In this document: positions 1 to 5,446 of the stretch, piece after piece
How the letters are laid out: every line of letters begins with the position of its first letter
How positions within the stretch are numbered: the stretch's first letter is position 1
Assembly (NCBI GenBank): GCA_030632525.1
Contig: DAOVUP010000129.1
Coordinates: 1 to 5,604, forward strand
Length of the DNA stretch: 5,604 nt
Origin: Desulfobacteraceae bacterium
Lineage (GTDB): Bacteria > Desulfobacterota > DSM-4660 > Desulfatiglandales > Desulfatiglandaceae
Reading direction: 5' to 3'
The notes under the pieces: model-generated
What the model saw: only the letters and a program-made list of their open reading frames with translations
Told to the model about the DNA's origin: nothing
The model's database searches: none
Translations under genes and position numbers: made by a program

Positions 1-1
1 G

Positions 2-565
2 GGTGACCGGTGCTATGGCGATAAGTGCGGTTTTGAGAGAAGATCGTATGCTCCCGGACAGCATGGCCAGAGGCGAGGGGGAAAACTCTCGGACTACAGA
101 ATCCAGCTCAGGGAGAAGCAGAAAGTCAAGAGAATATACGGTCTGTTGGAAAAACAGTTCAGAGGCTATTATTACCGTGCTGACAAGCAAAAAGGGATTA
201 CAGGGACAAACCTGCTGATATTGCTTGAATCACGATTAGACAACGTTGTTTACAGGATGGGTTTTGCCGCCTCCCGGAAACAGGCAAGACAATTGGTCCG
301 GCACAATCACTTTTTAGTGAACAACAGAAAGGTGAATATACCCTCTTACCAGGTGAAACCGGGCGATGAAGTTGGGGCAAAGGATAAGAGCAAAAAAGTG
401 CCACAGATTGCTGAGGCAATGGAAACTGTAGTCAGGAGAGGCGTTCCAGACTGGGTTGACGTTGATAAAGAGAAGTTCAAGGGCACATTTAAAGCCCTTC
501 CCAATAGAGAAGATCTCACGATGCCCATTCAGGAACAACTCATCATAGAATTGTACTCAAAATAA
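2..565 (+). CDS. rpsD: 30S ribosomal protein S4, 5'-truncated by window edge
   Basis: S4 is a primary 16S rRNA-binding protein that nucleates assembly of the 30S subunit body. The readable frame opens at the window edge with GDRCYGDKC, continues through [12 protein letters not shown] and [19 protein letters not shown], and ends with [18 protein letters not shown] residues before TAA. These are hallmark S4 segments; the S4 RNA-binding fold is seen around [23 protein letters not shown]. About 187 residues are present and family length is about 205-210, so only some 22 N-terminal residues are missing. The two cysteines in CYGDKC are the second half of the zinc-binding knuckle of the C+ S4 type; the first CxxC pair would lie just outside the window. 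An internal ATG at 146 is not a real start, because homology runs upstream to the edge. It is followed by rpoA after 81 bases, the usual alpha-operon order. Identification is very secure. Confidence 0.97.
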   Translation, partial: GDRCYGDKCGFERRSYAPGQHGQRRGGKLSDYRIQLREKQKVKRIYGLLEKQFRGYYYRADKQKGITGTNLLILLESRLDNVVYRMGFAASRKQARQLVRHNHFLVNNRKVNIPSYQVKPGDEVGAKDKSKKVPQIAEAMETVVRRGVPDWVDVDKEKFKGTFKALPNREDLTMPIQEQLIIELYSK

Positions 566-635
566 GGTATGGGAATCCGGTTGTTGATGATGCACTGGTA
601 AAAACTATTGATCAAAAATCGTCAATAATAAAATT

Positions 636-641
636 GGGAGG
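636..641 (+). promoter_or_regulatory. Ribosome binding site of rpoA (fixes a TTG start)
   Basis: GGGAGG ends five bases before the TTG at 647. There is no in-frame ATG or GTG that would keep the conserved N-terminus [18 protein letters not shown], so this site decides the non-ATG start. Confidence 0.85.
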
Positions 642-646
642 CCTTT

Positions 647-1828
647 TTGGCAGATAAAAAAAGCAAAAACTGGCGTGAGTTGATTAAGCCGAAACGTATC
701 GAGATCAATCACGAGAGCTATACAAATAATTACGGAAAATTTGTATGCGAACCGCTCGAGCGGGGTTTCGGAATCACTATCGGAAATTCGTTGAGGCGTG
801 TTCTTCTCTCATCCCTTCAAGGTGCGGCAATTGTGTCCGTCAAATTTGATGAGGTGCTTCATGAGTTCTCAACCATTCCCGGGGTCCTCGAGGATGTAAC
901 GGATATCATATTGAATTTGAAGGAGATAAAGCTCAAAGTCACCGATATGGAAGAGGTGGTTACATTCCTGCACCGTGAGGGGGAGGGAACGGTTACCGCC
1001 GGGGATATTGAGACGGACGGTTCAGTGGAGGTCCTTAACCCTGACCAGCACATAGCTACACTTAATAAGAAAGCCAAACTGAATATGGAGATGGTGGTCA
1101 GGACAGGAAAAGGTTATGTTCCGGCCGAGAATAGCAAATCTGCTAATATGCCTATCGGTATGATTCCGATGGATGCGGTGTTTTCCTCCATTCAAAAAGT
1201 GAATTATGTTGTAACAAACGCCAGAGTGGGGCAGGTTACCGATTATGACAAGCTGACCCTGGAGGTCTGGACAGATGGGAGTGTGCTCCCTGAAGATGCC
1301 GTGGCTTTCGCAGCCAAGATTCTTAAAGAGCAGATGAATCCGTTCATCAATTTTGAGGAAGAGCCTGAACCGGTGGAAGAGGAAGAGGATGAAGAGAAAG
1401 AGAAGTTAAATGAAAATCTTTTTCGGCCTGTTTCAGATCTTGAACTGTCTGTACGTTCCGCCAATTGTTTGCAGAACGCCAAGATTAGACTGATCGGTGA
1501 ATTAGTTCAGAAGACAGATTCCGAGATGTTAAAGACCAAGAACTTTGGAAGGAAGTCTCTCAACGAGATTAAGGCTATTCTCGAGGAGATGGGGCTTTCT
1601 TTAGGTATGAAATTAGATGATTTTCCTGCCCCTACGATCCCTGATGAGGAAGAAGAAGCAAAAGAAGAAGAGGGAAAAGAGAATGAAGAAGCAGATCAAG
1701 ATGAAAAAGAAGAAAGCGATCGAGAGGTAGATGAGAAGGTGGAGAACGGAAAAGGAAAAACGAAGAAAGAAGAGAAGACCTTAGCGGAAAAAAAAGAAAA
1801 GAAAAAGGGAAAGGGAAAAGATAAATGA
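647..1828 (+). CDS. rpoA: DNA-directed RNA polymerase subunit alpha with long charged C-terminal tail
   Basis: Alpha dimerises to scaffold beta and beta' and contacts promoter UP elements and activators. Residues about 1-235 form the N-terminal assembly domain ([20 protein letters not shown] and the following [11 protein letters not shown]). Residues about 237-257 are a strongly acidic linker. Residues about 258-328 are the C-terminal domain, with VRSANCL and [11 protein letters not shown] matching the DNA-contact helices of the E. coli protein; the Arg, Asn-Cys, Gly and Lys-Ser contact residues are retained. At 393 residues it is some 55-65 longer than usual (about 330-340). The excess is a tail, residues 333-393, first Glu/Asp-rich then Lys/Gly-rich. 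The start is TTG with a strong Shine-Dalgarno site. It sits 81 bases after rpsD and overlaps rplQ by four bases, so translational coupling is likely. The alpha assignment is certain; the function of the tail is unknown. Confidence 0.98.
   Translation: MADKKSKNWRELIKPKRIEINHESYTNNYGKFVCEPLERGFGITIGNSLRRVLLSSLQGAAIVSVKFDEVLHEFSTIPGVLEDVTDIILNLKEIKLKVTDMEEVVTFLHREGEGTVTAGDIETDGSVEVLNPDQHIATLNKKAKLNMEMVVRTGKGYVPAENSKSANMPIGMIPMDAVFSSIQKVNYVVTNARVGQVTDYDKLTLEVWTDGSVLPEDAVAFAAKILKEQMNPFINFEEEPEPVEEEEDEEKEKLNENLFRPVSDLELSVRSANCLQNAKIRLIGELVQKTDSEMLKTKNFGRKSLNEIKAILEEMGLSLGMKLDDFPAPTIPDEEEEAKEEEGKENEEADQDEKEESDREVDEKVENGKGKTKKEEKTLAEKKEKKKGKGKDK
1643..1825 (+). repeat. Purine-rich low-complexity tract encoding the RpoA tail
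   Basis: The + strand here is overwhelmingly A and G, built from GAA, GAG, AAA, AAG and GGA codons, with an eight-A run at 1788-1795. It encodes 61 residues: about 34 acidic-dominated (21 Asp/Glu against 5 Lys/Arg), then about 27 basic-dominated (13 Lys against 5 Asp/Glu). The last part (AAGGGAAAGGGA-like) also serves as the purine-rich leader of rplQ. The boundary is compositional, not exact. Confidence 0.8.
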
Positions 1829-2253
1829 GGCACAGGAAGGCAGGGAAACAGCTGGGACGTAATACGAGTCACCGCAGGGCGATGCTTCGAAATATGGTGA
1901 CGTCCCTGTTAGAACATGAACAGATTGTAACAACCGATGCTAAAGCCAAAGTGGTTAGGCCTGTGGCCGAAAAAATGATTACCCTTGCCAAAAGGGGCGA
2001 TCTCCATGCAAGACGCCAGGCTCTTGCCTATATGAAAGACAAAGGTGTAATTCACAAGCTGTTCGGTGACCTGAAGGATCGATATCTTGATAGACAGGGG
2101 GGATACCTTAGGATTGTGAAGAAGGGTGTTCGAAAAGGGGACGGGGCGTCTATTTCCGTTGTTCAACTTCTGCCTGCGGATGAAGGCGCGAAATCTAGAA
2201 AAAAGAAGGCCAAACGATCAGGTGAAGGCAAGAAAAAGGAGGAAAAGGCATAA
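1825..2253 (+). CDS. rplQ: 50S ribosomal protein L17
   Basis: L17 is a 23S rRNA-binding protein of the large subunit near the tunnel exit. The 142-residue product begins [20 protein letters not shown] and contains [29 protein letters not shown] and [15 protein letters not shown], all typical of bacterial L17. The core ends near residue 118. The remaining residues form a Lys-rich tail ([20 protein letters not shown]), longer than the E. coli protein (127 aa) but common in this lineage. The ATG overlaps the rpoA stop as ATGA, and the Shine-Dalgarno element is weak (GGGA within the polypurine end of rpoA), suggesting coupling to rpoA translation. It is the last gene of the ribosomal operon, followed by an intrinsic terminator about 165 bases later. 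Confidence 0.97.
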   Translation: MRHRKAGKQLGRNTSHRRAMLRNMVTSLLEHEQIVTTDAKAKVVRPVAEKMITLAKRGDLHARRQALAYMKDKGVIHKLFGDLKDRYLDRQGGYLRIVKKGVRKGDGASISVVQLLPADEGAKSRKKKAKRSGEGKKKEEKA

Positions 2254-2419
2254 TTCCTGTTTTCGGGTTGAGTCTATATTCGTTATGTTGTAATATAAAA
2301 ATCTGATAACGGGTCCTGAGGCTCATGGTTCACTTGAAATGTTTTATATATTAGACCTTCTATTGAAACAATAAGCATAACAATTAGAAAATGATTGCAC
2401 GTGGGAGCAATAATAATGA
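2254..2419. other. AT-rich intergenic stretch without a gene
   Basis: Stop codons break all frames and no protein homology is recognisable. It contains two small inverted repeats: TATTG/CAATA at 2361-2373 (3-base loop) and ATTGC/GCAAT at 2394-2411 (8-base loop). Both lie upstream of the terminator. It is either the 3' untranslated region of the ribosomal operon or a short separate transcript driven by the candidate promoter at 2268-2296. Nothing else is seen in it. Confidence 0.6.
2268..2296 (+). promoter_or_regulatory. Candidate sigma-70-type promoter downstream of rplQ
   Basis: TTGAGT (4 of 6 to the -35 consensus) is separated by exactly 17 bases from TAATAT (4 of 6 to the -10 consensus; TATAAA overlaps it). 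Transcription would start near 2303 and meet the terminator at 2420-2456. This gives either a short RNA of about 150 bases or a leader for pyrC. In an AT-rich stretch such matches arise by chance, so confidence is low. Confidence 0.3.
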
Positions 2420-2456
2420 CCCTCTTGCCTGATCAAAGGCAAGGGGGGTTTTTTTT
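2420..2456 (+). terminator. Intrinsic (Rho-independent) terminator
   Basis: The arm at 2420-2430 (CCCTCTTGCCT) pairs with 2437-2447 (AGGCAAGGGGG), giving 11 pairs with one G-U, and a six-base loop GATCAA. Eight Ts follow at 2449-2456. This is a textbook terminator for the rpsD-rpoA-rplQ transcript. It could also act as an attenuator for pyrC if transcription from upstream reads through. Confidence 0.9.
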
Positions 2457-2543
2457 GGTTTGAACAAGGAGAGTCTGAGGAGTGCAAATGAGGGTGCGAT
2501 TCTTATGCATCCGGGCCCTCTGAACAGGAGTGGGGGGATAACC
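2451..2543 (+). pseudogene. pyrB: Remnant of the 3' end of aspartate carbamoyltransferase (pyrB)
   Basis: In the same frame as pyrC, this stretch reads FFGLNKESLRSANEGAILMH followed by PGPLNRSGGIT. It follows the C-terminal region of bacterial aspartate carbamoyltransferase, whose usual pattern is GL..ERL..A...AIVMHPGP.NRGVEI. The MHPGPxNR block (2505-2528) is the family signature near the carboxyl end. After it, RSGGIT sits where RGVEIT is expected, and the remaining C-terminal residues are replaced by the 8-bp tandem repeat. Nothing of the catalytic carbamoyl-phosphate region is present upstream, where the frame is closed by TGA at 2430-2432. The likely reading is that a former pyrB-pyrC arrangement lost nearly all of pyrB. 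The left boundary is uncertain, as it merges with the terminator T-run. Confidence 0.65.
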
Positions 2544-2575
2544 GTTCATGGGTTCATGGGTTCATGGGTTCATGG
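2544..2575 (+). repeat. Tandem repeat, four exact copies of GTTCATGG
   Basis: An 8-bp unit is repeated four times without a mismatch, immediately after the pyrB-like remnant and 13 bases before the pyrC Shine-Dalgarno site. Being a non-multiple of three, each copy puts its ATG in a different frame. It may vary in copy number by slippage. Confidence 0.95.
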
Positions 2576-2587
2576 GCCGGGGCCTGC

Positions 2588-2594
2588 GGAGGAG
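2588..2594 (+). promoter_or_regulatory. Ribosome binding site of pyrC
   Basis: GGAGGAG lies just ahead of the ATG at 2598 (five bases from the GGAGG core). It decides the pyrC start against longer in-frame candidates (TTG 2460, ATG 2505), which would add the pyrB-like remnant and repeat-encoded residues. Confidence 0.85.
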
Positions 2595-2597
2595 TTA

Positions 2598-3890
2598 ATG
2601 GATATAACGTTGATTAGGGGCGGTGATCTCGTAGATTCCGTTGGCGATACAGTCGAAAAAGTTGATTTGCTTATTGAAAAGGGAAAGATAAGTAAGATAT
2701 TTCCCCGGGGAGTGTTTCAAGAAAAAAATCCTCGGATAAGTATTGTTGAGGCGTCTGACAAGCTTGTCATTCCGGGTTTGATTGATATTCACGTGCATTT
2801 GAGAGAGCCGGGGCATGAGCACAAAGAAACGGTGGCCACCGGGGCAATGTGTGCTGCTGCAGGAGGTTACACTGCCATTTGCTGTATGCCCAACACCGAG
2901 CCTCCGAATGACTGCCGATCGGTTACAGAACTTATATTGAAACAGGCAAAAGGGGCGGGTTTATCTAAGGTTTATCCTATTGCAGCTATCTCAAAGGGGC
3001 AGAAGGGGAAAACGCTAACCAATTTCGGTGAACTTCGAGAAGCGGGGGCCGTTGCTGTTTCGGACGATGGATTTCCTGTTGCAAATAGCGAGTTGATGAG
3101 AAAGGCCCTTGAATACGGCTCTTATTATGGTTTAAAGGTCATTTCCCACTGTGAAGACCGAAGCCTCTCAGGAGATGGCGTGATGCATGAGGGGGTGGTA
3201 TCGACTCGGATTGGTCTTACCGGGATTCCTGCTGCGAGCGAAGACATTATGGTTTTTAGGGAGATCTCCCTGTCAAAACTGACGGGATGTCCTGTTCATA
3301 TTGCGCATGTCAGCACAGCAGGATCAGTTGAGTTGATCAAGAGGGCCAAGGAAGATGGTGTCCTGGTTACAGCGGAGACCGCCCCCCACTATTTCACGTT
3401 GGATCATAGTGCGGTTGTCGGCTATGATACTGTCTTTAAGGTGAATCCCCCTCTCAGGACTGATAAAGATGTTGAGGCTATAAAGAAGGGTTTAGCAAAG
3501 GGCGTTATTGACGTAATTGCAACCGACCACGCACCTCACAGCACTTTGGAGAAGGATCTTGAATTTGACAAGGCGGCCTTTGGGATGATAGGTCTTCAGA
3601 CTGCACTGCCGCTGACCCTTAAATTGGTTAGGGAGGGGATATTGAGTCTGACCGAGGCCATTGGCAAACTTTCCAGGAATGGGGCGGATATTATTGGAAT
3701 TACCGGCGGCCGCCTTGTTGAAGGAGAAGATGCTGATCTGGCCATAATAGATCCCGAGTATGAATATCTGTTTGAGGAGAATCAAATTCTTTCCAAGAGC
3801 AGAAATTCCCCGTTCATCGGGACGAGTCTGAAGGGCAGAAATGAGTTAACTATGGTTGGAGGTGACATTGTCTGGGGAAAAAAGAGCTAA
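2598..3890 (+). CDS. pyrC: Dihydroorotase (type I, PyrC)
   Basis: Catalyses reversible cyclisation of N-carbamoyl-L-aspartate to L-dihydroorotate, the third step of de novo pyrimidine synthesis, in the cytoplasm. It has an amidohydrolase metal-dependent barrel. The metal and substrate motifs are in order: HVHLREPG (His65, His67), CMPNTEPP, AVSDDGFP (Asp156-157), ISHCED (His184), IAHVSTAGS (His237) and ATDHAPHS (Asp310). No ligand is missing. From ATG 2598 the product is 430 residues, close to the ~425-430 of Bacillus-type dihydroorotases. That supports this start, as does the strong GGAGGAG site. The reading frame stays open upstream to a TTG at 2460, but those 46 residues are a pyrB remnant plus a tandem repeat. 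No good promoter is visible between the terminator and pyrC, so expression may rely on read-through. The 3' end overlaps the next gene. Confidence 0.96.
   Translation: MDITLIRGGDLVDSVGDTVEKVDLLIEKGKISKIFPRGVFQEKNPRISIVEASDKLVIPGLIDIHVHLREPGHEHKETVATGAMCAAAGGYTAICCMPNTEPPNDCRSVTELILKQAKGAGLSKVYPIAAISKGQKGKTLTNFGELREAGAVAVSDDGFPVANSELMRKALEYGSYYGLKVISHCEDRSLSGDGVMHEGVVSTRIGLTGIPAASEDIMVFREISLSKLTGCPVHIAHVSTAGSVELIKRAKEDGVLVTAETAPHYFTLDHSAVVGYDTVFKVNPPLRTDKDVEAIKKGLAKGVIDVIATDHAPHSTLEKDLEFDKAAFGMIGLQTALPLTLKLVREGILSLTEAIGKLSRNGADIIGITGGRLVEGEDADLAIIDPEYEYLFEENQILSKSRNSPFIGTSLKGRNELTMVGGDIVWGKKS
3858..3863 (+). promoter_or_regulatory. Ribosome binding site of the sigma-54 regulator, inside pyrC
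   Basis: GGAGGT lies within the last codons of pyrC, with four bases between it and the TTG at 3868. TTG 3856 and GTG 3862 are also in frame but overlap or precede this site, so they lack usable spacing. Confidence 0.7.
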
Positions 3891-5289
3891 GCTCTTAGTG
3901 GTCGATGATGAAAAGAGCATGCGAGAGTTTCTGGAAATCATGCTCACTAAAGAAGGCTACGAGGTGCTTGTTGCAAATGACGGTGAGCAGGCCTGCGAGA
4001 TCTTGAACAAAGAAACCTTTGACCTGGTTATTACCGATATTCGCATGAGGAATATCGACGGAATAGGGGTTTTGAAAAAGGCCAAGGATGTGAATCCAGG
4101 CGCTATGGTCGTTTTGATTTCAGCCTTTGCCACGGCTGAGACAGCTGTGGAAGCTATGAAAGAGGGGGCCTACGATTATATCCCAAAGCCCTTCAAGGTT
4201 AATGCTTTCAAAAGGATTATCGAGGATGCCTTAGGATCCAAGGCAACTCCCAGAGAAGAGGATACGGGTTCAAAAAGCGATTACCATTTTGGCTCTTTAA
4301 TCGGGGAAAGCCCGCAAATGAGGAAGGTGTACGATCTTATAGAGAGGGTTTCACAGACAAAGACGAATATTCTTATTTCGGGTGAAAGCGGAACAGGAAA
4401 GGAATTAGTAGCCAAGGCGATACACAATCTGAGCGAAAGACGGGATAAGCCTATCGTTGTCATTAATTGCGCCGGGATTCCGGAAAACCTTATAGAGAGC
4501 GAACTGTTCGGTTACAAAAAGGGGGCATTTACCGGAGCTGTCGCCGACAAAGAGGGGCTGTTTGATGTTGCGGATGGAGGAATGGTTTTTCTCGATGAAG
4601 TGGGCGAACTCTCTCCGGTTATCCAGGTCAAGCTATTGAGAGTGATCCAGGAGAGGACGTTTACTGCTGTTGGTGGGACCGAAGTTAAGACCGTTGATGT
4701 TCGCTTCATTTCCGCAACCAATAAGGATCTTGAAGAGGAGGTCATCGACAAAAACTTCAGAGAAGATCTTTATTTCAGGCTGAATGTTATCCCCATTACG
4801 ATCCCTCCCTTAAGAAACAGAGAAGGAGATCTTCCCTTATTGGCCCACCACTTTCTTGAGAAATTCTCCATGGAGATGGGGAAAGATATCAGAAAGATTT
4901 CCACTTATGCCATGGACATTCTCATGAAATATTCATTTCCGGGGAATGTGAGAGAGTTGGAGAATATCGTTGAACGAAGCGTGGCCTTGGAGACTTCGAA
5001 TATCGTCCTGCCTGAGAGTCTTACCCTATCCAGCTTTAGAGACAAGGGTAGCAAGAGGAGGAAGCGATGGAGCGATTTGGGTCCGGAAGGGATTCAGTTA
5101 GACGAGGCGATGTTGGCAATTGAGAAGGAGTATCTGGCCCAGGCCCTGGAAATTGCCAACGGATCAAAGCAACGGGCCGCGGAACTATTGGGCGTCAACT
5201 TACGTTCCCTTCGATACAGATTGGAAAAATCGGGTATGTCACAAAAAGATGATTCAAAATTAGTGCCAGAACGGAAAGAGACTAAATAG
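3868..5289 (+). CDS. Sigma-54-dependent response regulator, NtrC family (PilR-like)
   Basis: A phosphorylation-controlled activator of RpoN promoters. Numbering is from the TTG at 3868 (473 residues). The receiver domain covers about residues 6-120: acidic pair Asp13-Asp14, phospho-acceptor Asp57 (VITDIRM), switch Ser85 and Lys107 (YIPKPF). The AAA+ domain covers about 148-385: Walker A GESGTGKE at 172-179, sigma-54 loop GAFTGA at 219-224, Walker B VFLDE ending with Asp243-Glu244, and GNVREL with sensor-II Arg362. A Fis-type helix-turn-helix at about 411-457 (NGSKQRAAELLGVNLRSLRYRL) binds DNA. All catalytic and sigma-54-contact residues are intact. The overall pattern resembles PilR/AtoC-type regulators of deltaproteobacteria, but target genes cannot be told from the window and no partner kinase is visible. 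It overlaps pyrC by 23 bases, implying co-transcription and translational coupling. Starting at TTG 3856 would add only four residues. Confidence 0.95.
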   Translation: MSGEKRAKLLVVDDEKSMREFLEIMLTKEGYEVLVANDGEQACEILNKETFDLVITDIRMRNIDGIGVLKKAKDVNPGAMVVLISAFATAETAVEAMKEGAYDYIPKPFKVNAFKRIIEDALGSKATPREEDTGSKSDYHFGSLIGESPQMRKVYDLIERVSQTKTNILISGESGTGKELVAKAIHNLSERRDKPIVVINCAGIPENLIESELFGYKKGAFTGAVADKEGLFDVADGGMVFLDEVGELSPVIQVKLLRVIQERTFTAVGGTEVKTVDVRFISATNKDLEEEVIDKNFREDLYFRLNVIPITIPPLRNREGDLPLLAHHFLEKFSMEMGKDIRKISTYAMDILMKYSFPGNVRELENIVERSVALETSNIVLPESLTLSSFRDKGSKRRKRWSDLGPEGIQLDEAMLAIEKEYLAQALEIANGSKQRAAELLGVNLRSLRYRLEKSGMSQKDDSKLVPERKETK

Positions 5290-5426
5290 TGAATGATGAT
5301 TCAACTTTTTATTCACGCAAAGCCGCAAAGCTCGCAAAGAAAAACAATCAGATGAATATGCTCAAAAACCTTCGCGTCTTTGCGCCTTTGCGTGAGGCCT
5401 TTTCTGTTCTCTCCGAGCCGGAGGCT
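5290..5426. other. Intergenic gap between convergent genes
   Basis: It separates the regulator stop (+ strand) from the methyltransferase stop (- strand). Most of it is the palindromic repeat at 5313-5395. Open frames crossing it (for example from 5289) are low-complexity translations of the repeat, with no homology I recognise. Confidence 0.8.
5313..5395. repeat. Imperfect palindrome built of CGCAAAG units
   Basis: The left arm 5313-5339 reads TCACGCAAAG, CGCAAAG, CGCAAAG with one- and two-base spacers. The right arm 5370-5395 is its inverse (CTTCGCG, CTTTGCG, CTTTGCGTGA). Pairing: 10 base pairs, one C-C mismatch, 7 base pairs, a small bulge, then 6 of 7 pairs, around a 30-base loop. Similar CGCAAAG palindromes occur as dispersed intergenic repeats in many bacterial genomes (general recollection, not searched). 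The placement between convergent genes, with TTTT shortly after the right arm, would allow it to stop or stabilise transcripts of the regulator gene, but it is not a canonical terminator. Confidence 0.85.
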
Positions 5427-5446
5427 TTACGAGCCGGAGGCCGGCT
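5414..5446. repeat. Two 12-bp direct repeats flanking the ubiE stop, with hairpin
   Basis: CGAGCCGGAGGC occurs at 5414-5425 and 5430-5441, separated by TTTA. On the minus strand the inner copy encodes the final Ala-Ser-Gly-Ser and the spacer supplies the TAA stop. AGCCGG/CCGGCT at 5432-5446 can form a 6-bp stem with a 3-base loop. Confidence 0.85.

Noticed and set aside
146..565. rpsD starting at the internal ATG 146
   Set aside because: Conserved S4 sequence continues in frame up to the window edge, so the gene is truncated by the window rather than short.
606..627. Inverted repeat TATTGA/TCAATA between rpsD and rpoA
   Set aside because: The stem is AU-only except one pair, with a 10-base loop and no T-run. 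It is too weak to call a terminator or regulatory site, and no convincing promoter is visible there.
1789..1795. A AAA AAA slippery heptamer in rpoA, possible -1 frameshift
   Set aside because: The -1 frame ends at TAA 1822-1824 with an almost identical Lys/Gly tail. There is no stimulatory structure, and the run is expected in such A-rich coding.
2226..2232. AGGCAAG in the 3' end of rplQ, identical to the terminator's right arm, as a possible antiterminator
   Set aside because: A 7-8 base match about 190 bases away is short and likely by chance, with no supporting intermediate structure.
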